DNA from: Stappia taiwanensis
GTDB taxonomy: Bacteria > Pseudomonadota > Alphaproteobacteria > Rhizobiales > Stappiaceae
Assembly (NCBI RefSeq): GCF_014635285.1
Contig: NZ_BMCR01000004.1
Span: 310,001 to 374,000, forward strand
Direction of reading: 5' to 3'
DNA: 64,000 nt
Under the pieces are notes generated by a model, which was not told the origin of the DNA, did no database searches, and saw only the letters and a list, made by a program, of their open reading frames with translations. This document shows, in pieces, positions 45,104 to 51,812 of the stretch; within the stretch, counting starts at the first letter, position 1; every line of letters starts with the position of its first letter. Position numbers and translations under genes: made by a program.

Positions 45104-45564
45104 CTGACTGTCGTGTTGCGGCCATCGGCCGGGAACTTGCCGAGCTGTCGCGTGAATGGGCACGGCTGGACGGGGAAGGATGCGCCGTGCAGGGCGCTCG
45201 CAAGATCCGGCTGGACCGCATGGAACGTGAGGTGCTGGACCGCATCGACCTGTTGCAGGCGGAAGCCTGCGGCACGCTGGCGACCAGCCCGGCCGGCGCC
45301 ATGGTGCAAACCATGCTCGCCTATGATCTCGCCAACAAGCTCTACGAATTCATCCCCGACGACGCGCCGGCCTACGAGGTCTCCGCGCTTCTGCGGGCAC
45401 TCACACGCGCGCTCTATTCCGCCGTGGATGCCATCGCCGCAACCACCGGCGAGGACCCCAATAGCCTCGGCGCCGATCACTTCATGGCCCGCGAATGGCA
45501 TCCGTTCCACCTGTGCGAAAGGGCGGGAGAGCGAAGCTCTACACAACATGAAAAGAACGCTTGA
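45100..45564 (+). CDS. hypothetical phage-associated helical protein
   Basis: The 154-residue protein is predicted helical (ELAELSREWARLDGEG, MEREVLDRIDLLQAEAC, SALLRALTRALYSAVDAIAATT), with no membrane segment. It is translationally coupled to the preceding gene through ATGA. No domain is recognised. GC content is close to that of the head genes. Confidence 0.6.
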   Translation: MTDCRVAAIGRELAELSREWARLDGEGCAVQGARKIRLDRMEREVLDRIDLLQAEACGTLATSPAGAMVQTMLAYDLANKLYEFIPDDAPAYEVSALLRALTRALYSAVDAIAATTGEDPNSLGADHFMAREWHPFHLCERAGERSSTQHEKNA

Positions 45565-45609
45565 CATGACATGAAAAGATGCGACCATGCCTTCACTCTA
45601 CATGTCATG
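45546..45609. promoter_or_regulatory. direct and inverted repeats upstream of the MerR-like gene
   Basis: ACATGAAAAGA occurs at 45546 and 45569 (23-bp spacing). CATGACATG (45565-45573) is inverted as CATGTCATG (45601-45609). A perfect TTGACA hexamer lies at 45561-45566, but a matching -10 is not clear. Autoregulation by the adjacent regulator is a reasonable guess. Confidence 0.45.
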
Positions 45610-45619
45610 GGAAGCAATT

Positions 45620-46168
45620 ATGTCCAAGAAGATGACCGTCAAAGACATGGCGTATCGCCTCGCAGTCGCTACCGGGCAGAGCGAAACGCTTCATGCTCGG
45701 CAGGTGCGCCACTGGGCACAGCATGGTCTTTTTGGCTTCGAAGACCTTGAGAGGTCCGGGGACAGCCGAACGGCGAGCTATTTTTACAATGACCGGCACC
45801 TTGCGGCCGCGCGCCTCTACGCCCTCTTCACCGCGATGGGGTGGAATATTGACCAGCTCGGCAAGGTGTCGCGGCTGATCAAGAACATCGGCCAGGACGA
45901 CGCGCCGAAGATCGATATCGGAGGCGCTTGGAAGATCGAACGCAACGGCCTCAAGGTGGTGGTGGACGCGGCCAAGGCGGGGGATTTCGACTGGTGCTTC
46001 GGCGTCTACAGCGATGAGCGCGGCACGGTGCATGGCGGTTCCATGATGCGTGCCTCGGCGACCGGTCCTTCTGAGCTGCGGCATAGCTTCGCACCGGTCT
46101 TCACCGTCATTGCCCTGGGACCGCTCTTCCGTCGGCTGTTCACCCCGGACGCCGGCGGCGAGGCCTGA
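45620..46168 (+). CDS. MerR-like DNA-binding protein of the element
   Basis: The 182-residue protein begins with a MerR-type winged helix (TVKDMAYRLAVATG, RQVRHWAQHGLFGF, YFYNDRHLAAARLYALFTAMGW), followed by a region with an uncharacterised C-terminus (DAAKAGDFDWCFGVYSDERG). ATG 45620 has GGAAGCA seven bases upstream; earlier in-frame ATGs at 45587 and 45602 are less likely. It lies between the early operon and the head genes, three bases before the portal gene, suggesting control of head gene expression. It sits beside repeats that could be its operator. Confidence 0.65.
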   Translation: MSKKMTVKDMAYRLAVATGQSETLHARQVRHWAQHGLFGFEDLERSGDSRTASYFYNDRHLAAARLYALFTAMGWNIDQLGKVSRLIKNIGQDDAPKIDIGGAWKIERNGLKVVVDAAKAGDFDWCFGVYSDERGTVHGGSMMRASATGPSELRHSFAPVFTVIALGPLFRRLFTPDAGGEA

Positions 46169-46171
46169 CCC

Positions 46172-47548
46172 ATGCGCCCCCTCGCCCGCCGCATCTTCGA
46201 TGCCGTCTTCCCGAAACGCTCGCTCGACGCGGGCGGCGGCGGCCGCCGCTGGCGGGATGCGCCGACCGTCACCAGCGCCAGCACGCTGCACGGGGTTGCC
46301 TCCACGGTCGCCGCCCGGGCCTTGCATTACGGCCTCAACAACCCGACCGGGGTGCGGATGCTGGAATGCCTGGCGACCAACATTGCCGGCGACGGGATCA
46401 AGCCCCGCTCCGAGCATGAGGACGAGGCGACCCGCCAAGCGCTGCATCGGCGCTTCAAGACCTGGACCGATGCGGCCGACGCGGACGGTCTGACGGATTT
46501 CTACGGCCTCCAGCAACTGGCGGTGCGCGACCTTGCCAGCTTCGGCGAGGCGCTGTTCACCTTCACCCCCGATCCGGACACGGGCGCGCCGCAACTGCGC
46601 AGGCTGCACCCGGAACAGCTCGACCGCTCCATGACGCGCACCCACGAAAGCGGGGCCGCCGTCTATCAGGGCGTGGAATTCGATACCTTCGGGCGGATCA
46701 CCGCCTATCACATTCGCCGGGCAGCGCCGGGCGATACGCTCGCCGGTCTTCCAAGCGCGCCCGTGCGGATGCCGGCGAGCGACATCATTCACCTGTTCCG
46801 CCCGCTGGTTCCCGGCCAGGTGCGCGGCCTGTCCTGGTTCGCCCCGGTCCTCCTGCCGGCGCGGGAGCTGGATGCCCTTTGCGATGCGCTCTTGATGCGC
46901 GCCAAGGTCGCCGCCCTCCACGCCGGGTTCATCACCGAGACGGATGGCAGCCCCCTCTATGAAGGGGAACAAAGCGGGTCCGTGCTGCAAGCCGGGCTGG
47001 AGCCGGGGGCGCTCATTCCCCTGCCGCCGGGCAAGGACGTTGCGTTTCCCGACGTGCCCGACCAGGGCGGCGCGGGGGCGCTGATGGGCACCACCTTCCG
47101 CCTGATCGCCGCCGGCATGGGCGTCACCTACGAACAGGCGACCGGGGACTATTCCCAGGTGAACTATTCCAGCGCACGGGCGGCGCTGCTGGAGTTTCGC
47201 CGCTTCTGCCAGTCGATCCAGCACCACGTGATGGTGTTCGGCCTGTGCCGGCCGGTCTGGCGATCCTTCATTCGCCACCAGGTGCTTGCCGGCACCATTC
47301 CGGCGACGGCCTATCAGGCAGACCCCGCCGCCTTCGAAGCGGCCAAGTGGCTTCCCCCGGCCTGGCCCTGGGTGGACCCGGAGAGCGACGCCAAGGCGGC
47401 GGAAGTCGCTTTGAACAACCGGCTGCGCAGCCGCTCCGAAATCATCGCCGAACGCGGCTATGACGCGGAAGATGTGGACGCGGAGATTGCCGCCGATGCG
47501 GCGCGGCTCGACCGGCTCGGCATCGGCCAACAGGAGGCAGCACAATGA
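46172..47548 (+). CDS. phage portal protein, lambda gpB family
   Basis: The 458-residue protein shows the lambda-family portal features: an N-terminal AARALHYGLNNPTGVRML segment, IIHLFRPLVPGQVRGLSWFAPVL with the conserved RGLSWFAP, and MGVTYEQATGDYSQVNYSSARAALLEF. It forms the dodecameric DNA entry ring at one head vertex and binds the terminase and connector. It is full length. The stop overlaps the next start by ATGA, as in an intact head operon. Confidence 0.92.
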   Translation: MRPLARRIFDAVFPKRSLDAGGGGRRWRDAPTVTSASTLHGVASTVAARALHYGLNNPTGVRMLECLATNIAGDGIKPRSEHEDEATRQALHRRFKTWTDAADADGLTDFYGLQQLAVRDLASFGEALFTFTPDPDTGAPQLRRLHPEQLDRSMTRTHESGAAVYQGVEFDTFGRITAYHIRRAAPGDTLAGLPSAPVRMPASDIIHLFRPLVPGQVRGLSWFAPVLLPARELDALCDALLMRAKVAALHAGFITETDGSPLYEGEQSGSVLQAGLEPGALIPLPPGKDVAFPDVPDQGGAGALMGTTFRLIAAGMGVTYEQATGDYSQVNYSSARAALLEFRRFCQSIQHHVMVFGLCRPVWRSFIRHQVLAGTIPATAYQADPAAFEAAKWLPPAWPWVDPESDAKAAEVALNNRLRSRSEIIAERGYDAEDVDAEIAADAARLDRLGIGQQEAAQ

Positions 47549-49371
47549 CCGCTCCGGCCCTGATGCGGGCGGGCTTCACCCCCGCCACCGTGGACGACAA
47601 GGCGCGCACCGTCGAGCTGGTCGCCTCGACCGGCGCGGGCGTTCCCCGCCACGACATGCGCGGAACCTTTCTGGAGGTGCTGGAGGTCAGCGAAGGCGCG
47701 GTGGACCTGACCCGCCTGGAAGGCCTGCCGCTGCTGGACAGCCACCGGCAAGACGGCCTCGACAATGTGCTTGGCGTGGTTCGCGCGGTGCGCTTCGAGC
47801 CGGGGCGGCTGATCGTCAAGGTTCAGTTTTCCACCCGCCGCGATGACGTCTGGCAGGACGTCCGCGCCGGGATCATCCGAAACGTGAGTGTCGGCTATCT
47901 CCCGAAGACATGGCGCGACGGCAAGGACCCGAATTCGGGCGCACGGGTCCGCACCGTCACGCAGTGGGAGCTACGCGAAGTCAGCCTTGTGGCGGTTGGA
48001 GCCGACCCCGCCGCACAAATTCGAGGAACCACCATGCCCCCCGAAACACATACTCCGGACGCGCCCCCGGCCAATACGGCGCCGGCGGCCACGCCGCCCG
48101 CCCCCACGGAAACCCGCGCGGCGGCAAATCAGGAAATCCGGGCGCTGGCCAATACCTTCGATCTGGGGTCCGATTGGGCAAATGCGCAGATCGACCGCGG
48201 CGCCAGCGAAACCGAGGCACGCGCTGCGGCGCTCGACAGCCTGCGCACGCAGCGCGCGGTCGCACCGACCGCCCGCACCAGTGCAATGCACCACCATGAC
48301 GACCCGGCGACCATCGCCACACGGATGGGCGAAGCGGTCTATGCCACGCGGGTCAACCCGGCACATGAGCTGTCGGACCAGGCGCGGGCCTTCGCCGGCA
48401 TGACGACGCTGGACATGGCGCGCGATTGCCTGCAGCGCTCGGGCGTCTCCACAACCGGCCTCAACCCGGCCGACACGATCACCCGGGCGCTGCACACCAC
48501 CAGCGATTTTGCCACCATCTTCGCCGACACGGCGAACCGCACCCTGCGAGCGGCCTATGCCTCGGCACCGGGCACGCTGAAGCGGCTGGCACGGCAGACC
48601 ACCCACAAGGACTTTCGCGCCAAGACCAAGGTGCAAGCGGCCGATATCGCCAAGCTGGAGAAGGTCAACGAGCATGGCGAATACAAGCATTCCGGCTTCG
48701 TGGAGGCGAAGGAAACCTATGCAATCGGCACCTACGGCACGATTGTCGGCCTGACCCGGCAAGCGCTGGTCAACGACGATCTCGGGGCCTTCACCGATCT
48801 GGCCGGCAAGCTCGGCACCGCGTCTTCCGAATTCGAGGCGCAATTTCTGGTGGACCTTCTCACCAAGGGCGGCGGCGGCGGCATCGGCCCGGTGATGGAT
48901 GACGGCAAGCCGGTGTTCCACGCCGACCACGGCAACCTTGCCGCAGCTGGCGGGGCGCTTTCCAAGGACGCACTGTCCGCCGCACGGCTCGCCATGCGCC
49001 GGCAGAAGGGCATCAACGGCCGGCCGATCGCCATTGCCCCGAAATTCCTGGTGGTGCCGCCGGAGCTGGAAACCACGGCGGAGGAAATCCTTGCCGCGAT
49101 CCAGCCGACCAAGACCGCCGACGTGAACGTGTTCGGCGGCAAGCTGGAACTGGTGGTGGAACCGCGCCTGACCGACGTGAAGCGCTGGTACATCGCCGCC
49201 GACCCGGCCACCGTCGAGGGGCTGGAATATGCCTATCTCATGGGGTCGGAAGGACCGCAGACCGACAGCCGCGCCGGCTTCGAGGTCGATGGCGTGGAGG
49301 TCAAGGTTCGGCTCGACTACGGCGCTTCGTTCCTCGACTGGCGCGGCTGGTACATGAACGAGGGGCAGTAA
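47545..49371 (+). CDS. prohead protease/major capsid fusion protein
   Basis: The 608-residue protein joins a prohead protease-like domain (residues 1-160) to a major capsid domain (about 230-608). Probable catalytic residues are His67 in DSHRQDG, Ser115 in NVSVGY and a Glu in WELREVSLV. The linker is Pro/Ala/Thr-rich. The capsid part includes FAGMTTLDMARDCLQRSGV and KHSGFVEAKETYAIGTYGTI. An internal in-frame ATG (48034, residue 164) with AGGA upstream lies exactly at the domain junction and may make capsid protein alone. It follows the portal gene with an ATGA overlap and precedes gpW with a TAATG overlap. Confidence 0.9.
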   Translation: MTAPALMRAGFTPATVDDKARTVELVASTGAGVPRHDMRGTFLEVLEVSEGAVDLTRLEGLPLLDSHRQDGLDNVLGVVRAVRFEPGRLIVKVQFSTRRDDVWQDVRAGIIRNVSVGYLPKTWRDGKDPNSGARVRTVTQWELREVSLVAVGADPAAQIRGTTMPPETHTPDAPPANTAPAATPPAPTETRAAANQEIRALANTFDLGSDWANAQIDRGASETEARAAALDSLRTQRAVAPTARTSAMHHHDDPATIATRMGEAVYATRVNPAHELSDQARAFAGMTTLDMARDCLQRSGVSTTGLNPADTITRALHTTSDFATIFADTANRTLRAAYASAPGTLKRLARQTTHKDFRAKTKVQAADIAKLEKVNEHGEYKHSGFVEAKETYAIGTYGTIVGLTRQALVNDDLGAFTDLAGKLGTASSEFEAQFLVDLLTKGGGGGIGPVMDDGKPVFHADHGNLAAAGGALSKDALSAARLAMRRQKGINGRPIAIAPKFLVVPPELETTAEEILAAIQPTKTADVNVFGGKLELVVEPRLTDVKRWYIAADPATVEGLEYAYLMGSEGPQTDSRAGFEVDGVEVKVRLDYGASFLDWRGWYMNEGQ

Positions 49372-49586
49372 TGGCAACGCTCGCCGAGCTGGCAACACGG
49401 CTGGAGGCGCTGCGCAAAATCCGCGCCGGCGGCCGTCGCGCCATCGATTCAGATGGCAGCAAGGTCGAGTATCGCAGCGACGGCGAGCTTGCGGCAGCGA
49501 TTGCCGACCTGGAGCGGCAGATATCCGCACACTCGGGCAAGCCCGCTGCCCGCGTCGTCTACATCAATTCCTCGAAAGGCACATGA
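49371..49586 (+). CDS. head-tail joining protein, lambda gpW-like
   Basis: The 71-residue protein matches gpW-type connectors: MATLAELATRLEALRKIRAG, a central SDGSKVEYRSDGELAAAIADL and a short C-terminal tail. gpW closes the filled head and gives the platform for further connector proteins. No gpFII-like or tail tube gene follows, which in a satellite would be supplied by a helper phage. The start overlaps the capsid stop by one base. Confidence 0.82.
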   Translation: MATLAELATRLEALRKIRAGGRRAIDSDGSKVEYRSDGELAAAIADLERQISAHSGKPAARVVYINSSKGT

Positions 49587-49587
49587 C

Positions 49588-49923
49588 ATGAAGAACTTCG
49601 TGCAACAGGGAAAATTCGTGACCGTCACCGCGCCGGCCGGCGGCATCAGCGCCGGGGATGGCGTGCTGGTCGATCACTTGTTCGGCGTGGCGACCACGAC
49701 CGCCACGGAAGGCGAACAGTTGGAAATCGCCACCGATGGCGTGTTCGACCTGGACAAGGATGCCGGCGCCTCCCTGACCGCCGGTGCGCCGATCTATTGG
49801 GACGACACCGCCAAGGTGGTGACCATCACCGCAACCGCCAATCTGCGGATCGGCACCGCGCTTGAAGCCGCCGCGCTGGCGGACGCCACCGGGCGCATCC
49901 TGATCACCGGCCACGCGATCTAG
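49588..49923 (+). CDS. DUF2190 capsid decoration protein
   Basis: The 111-residue protein is predicted all-beta and starts MKNFVQQGKFVTVTAPAGGI, with the DUF2190 features GDGVLVDHLFGVATTTA and GAPIYWDDTAKVVT. Family members decorate or stabilise phage capsids. It begins two bases after the gpW stop and is the last gene of the head operon, followed by a hairpin terminator. Confidence 0.87.
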   Translation: MKNFVQQGKFVTVTAPAGGISAGDGVLVDHLFGVATTTATEGEQLEIATDGVFDLDKDAGASLTAGAPIYWDDTAKVVTITATANLRIGTALEAAALADATGRILITGHAI

Positions 49924-49958
49924 CGGCGGGCCTCCTGGGCGGCGCGGTCCCGCCTGAA

Positions 49959-50013
49959 GCCCATGCCCGCCGCCGCTGGCACCTCATGACGGGCATGGGC
50001 AGACCGCTTTTTT
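49959..50013 (+). terminator. terminator after the head operon
   Basis: GCCCATGCCCG (49959-49969) and CGGGCATGGGC (49990-50000) form a perfect 11-bp stem with a 20-nt loop; six T residues lie at 50008-50013. It separates the head operon from the integration module. Confidence 0.7.
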
Positions 50014-50029
50014 CAAGCGAGGTGAGACG

Positions 50030-50266
50030 ATGAACAGAGCCCTTATTGAAGTGAATGTTCCTCCGTTCCGGATGCTCAAGAAATCCGATGCGGCGGGCTA
50101 CTGCGGAATGGCCGCCAAGGCATTCGAGGGCCTTTGCCCGGTCACGGCAGTGGAAATGCCGAACGGCGTGCGCCTGTGGGACGCTCGCGACCTGGACGCA
50201 TGGCTTGACGGTCTCAAGGCGGGAGACGCCGACAGCGACGACGCCATTCTCGACAAGTTGGGCTGA
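50030..50266 (+). CDS. excisionase-like helix-turn-helix protein
   Basis: The 78-residue protein has an AlpA/excisionase-type motif (MLKKSDAAGYCGMAAKAFEG and VRLWDARDLDAWLDGL). It has a GAGGTGAG ribosome-binding site and ends five bases before the integrase start. It probably acts as a recombination directionality factor or as an integrase regulator. Confidence 0.72.
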   Translation: MNRALIEVNVPPFRMLKKSDAAGYCGMAAKAFEGLCPVTAVEMPNGVRLWDARDLDAWLDGLKAGDADSDDAILDKLG

Positions 50267-50270
50267 TCCC

Positions 50271-51341
50271 ATGACCGTGGTGCGCGTGCGCGGCTTCCAG
50301 ATCTTCAAGGACCGCTTCGGCAAGTGGCGGTGCTACCACCGCAAGACGCGGCAGAAAGTCGACCTGGACCGGGCGCCGCTTGGTTCGGCAGCTTTCTTCG
50401 CCGAGTGCCAGCGGATCACCGACGCGCTTGCCACCGCCGGCGAACCCAAGCCGGGAACGCTCGGCAAGCTCATTGAGAAATACCGCGCCAGCCCTGATTT
50501 CATGGAAAAGGCACCGCGCACCCGCGCCGACTATCAACGGGTGTTCGATTACCTCTACCCGATCCGCGACACCGAACTTGCGAAATTCACCTCGCCGCTG
50601 GTGGTCAAGATCCGCGACCGGGCAGAAGCCAAACGGGGCGCGCGCTTCGGCACCTATGTCAAACAGGTGATTTCCCTTCTCTTCTCCTGGGGCAAGGAAC
50701 GCGGGTTCGTGAAGGTCAACCCGGCGCTTGGTGTGCGAGGTGTGCGCCGGAAGCGCGGCGCACCCATGGCGAACCGCCCCTGGAGCGATGCCGAACGGCA
50801 TGCGGTGCTGGAGGCTGCCCCCGCGCAAATGCTGCCGGCGCTCGGGCTGATGATGTTCACCGGCCTGGGACCGCAAGACGCGCTCACCCTGCCCCGCACC
50901 TTCTTCAAGAACGGCGCCATTGCAACGGAACGCTCCAAGACCGGCGCGCCGGTCTATTGGCCGGTTATCGAGCCGCTGCAAGACATTCTGGACGCGGCAC
51001 CGGCACACGACGCCCTGACGCTGTGCGCCAACTCGAAAGGCCGCCCCTGGACGGTCTCCGGCTTCCGGGCGTCCTGGACGACCTTGCGCCGAGCCCTGGA
51101 GGATGCCGGCAAGGTGCAACCCGGTCTCACGCTCTACGGCCTGCGCCACACCGTGGCGACGATCCTTCGCGAAGCCGGCTGCGATGATCGCACCATTGCC
51201 GATGCGCTCGGGCAGAAGACCGAGGACATGGCCCGGCACTACAGCAAGGCCGCCGACCTTCGCCGAAAGATGGGGGATGTGGGCGCCATTTTCGAAACCG
51301 CCGTGAACGACCGGCGAACAAAAACTGTCAAACCGGATTGA
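50271..51341 (+). CDS. tyrosine recombinase/integrase
   Basis: The 356-residue protein has an N-terminal arm-binding region, a core-binding SAM-like domain (about 62-165) and a C-terminal catalytic domain (about 168-350). Lys223 (SKTG), Arg292 (YGLRHTVAT) and the nucleophile Tyr324 (ARHYSK) are visible. The first catalytic arginine is replaced in TGLGPQDAL, and the His positions read Tyr and Gln (LYGLRH, LGQKT). This may be a family variant. It lies 55 bp from attR and reads towards it, as is usual for tRNA-integrating elements. Confidence 0.85.
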   Translation: MTVVRVRGFQIFKDRFGKWRCYHRKTRQKVDLDRAPLGSAAFFAECQRITDALATAGEPKPGTLGKLIEKYRASPDFMEKAPRTRADYQRVFDYLYPIRDTELAKFTSPLVVKIRDRAEAKRGARFGTYVKQVISLLFSWGKERGFVKVNPALGVRGVRRKRGAPMANRPWSDAERHAVLEAAPAQMLPALGLMMFTGLGPQDALTLPRTFFKNGAIATERSKTGAPVYWPVIEPLQDILDAAPAHDALTLCANSKGRPWTVSGFRASWTTLRRALEDAGKVQPGLTLYGLRHTVATILREAGCDDRTIADALGQKTEDMARHYSKAADLRRKMGDVGAIFETAVNDRRTKTVKPD

Positions 51342-51357
51342 AAATCCCGTCAAACCG
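51327..51357. promoter_or_regulatory. putative right arm-type integrase sites
   Basis: GTCAAACCG occurs at 51327-51335 and 51349-51357, spaced by 22 bp (two helical turns), at the end of the integrase gene and next to attR. The same 9-mer occurs at the left end. Confidence 0.5.
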
Positions 51358-51396
51358 AGGGGCAAAAGCGATGCCACCCGAAAAAGCTTCTAACGA

Positions 51397-51459
51397 TTTC
51401 AATGGGGTAAGTGGTGCCCAGGGCCGGAATCGAACCAGCGACACGCGGATTTTCAATCC
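51397..51459. repeat. attR: right 63-bp direct repeat within tRNA-Phe
   Basis: It is identical to 39839-39901. It covers tRNA-Phe from the anticodon stem to CCA plus 15 bases, so the element restores a complete tRNA gene. Confidence 0.92.
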
Positions 51460-51487
51460 GCTGCTCTACCAACTGAGCTACCTGGGC
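51412..51487 (-). tRNA. tRNA-Phe (anticodon GAA)
   Basis: A 76-nt cloverleaf can be drawn, with acceptor arm GCCCAGG/CCTGGGC, anticodon loop TTGAAAA (anticodon GAA), T-arm GGTTCGATTCC and encoded CCA. It is the integration target; the 3' half is supplied by the element. Confidence 0.95.
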
Positions 51488-51812
51488 CCGAGCGCTGCGA
51501 AAAGGTGCTGAGCGCTTCGAAGTGCCGGTCTTATAGACGACCCTTGCGGACCTGTCCAGTTGCCGGCTTCAAGTTTTACACAAGTGACTTTCACCCCGGG
51601 ATTTTTTCGCCTCCTGCCCGCCCCCTCTCCCGACTGCACACCCAGGTTACTCCTTGCGGGAACGGCTGATTTCAGCGCCTTCCAGCGCCTGCCCCCTCCA
51701 TCGCAGTGGCGGAAAAATCGCCAAATGAAGATGTCCCACCCATCGACACACAAGCGCTTCTCCTGTGCAAATCTCCCACCCTCTGGCGAGGAATCACGAC
51801 CGTAGGCCGCCC
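51488..51812. other. intergenic region (325 bp) between tRNA-Phe and the barrel gene
   Basis: It contains the tRNA promoter and a less GC-rich stretch with no coding frame I trust. Confidence 0.5.
51530..51558 (-). promoter_or_regulatory. probable sigma-70-type promoter of tRNA-Phe
   Basis: On the minus strand TGGACA (51558-51553) and TATAAG (51535-51530) are spaced by 17 bp, 43 bp upstream of the tRNA 5' end. Confidence 0.55.

Larger units (their letters stand above)
39839..51459. mobile_element. 11.6-kb tailless phage satellite-like element integrated at tRNA-Phe
   Basis: Perfect 63-bp direct repeats (39839-39901 and 51397-51459) bound the element. The right copy is part of an intact tRNA-Phe gene, the left copy is a displaced 3' half. 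Between them lie replication, packaging, capsid, regulation, cargo, excisionase-like and integrase genes in a compact order. A full head module (terminase subunits, portal, protease-capsid, gpW connector, DUF2190 decoration) is present, with no tail, lysis or late-antitermination gene. This composition matches capsid-forming PICIs, which assemble their own small heads and use helper tails. A prophage remnant is the alternative, but the intact att sites, complete reading frames and terminators argue against decay. Confidence 0.85.

Noticed and set aside
49924-50029. Deletion scar of a tail module
   Set aside because: The interval holds a perfect terminator and a proper ribosome-binding site for the next gene; no tail gene fragment is visible on either strand.
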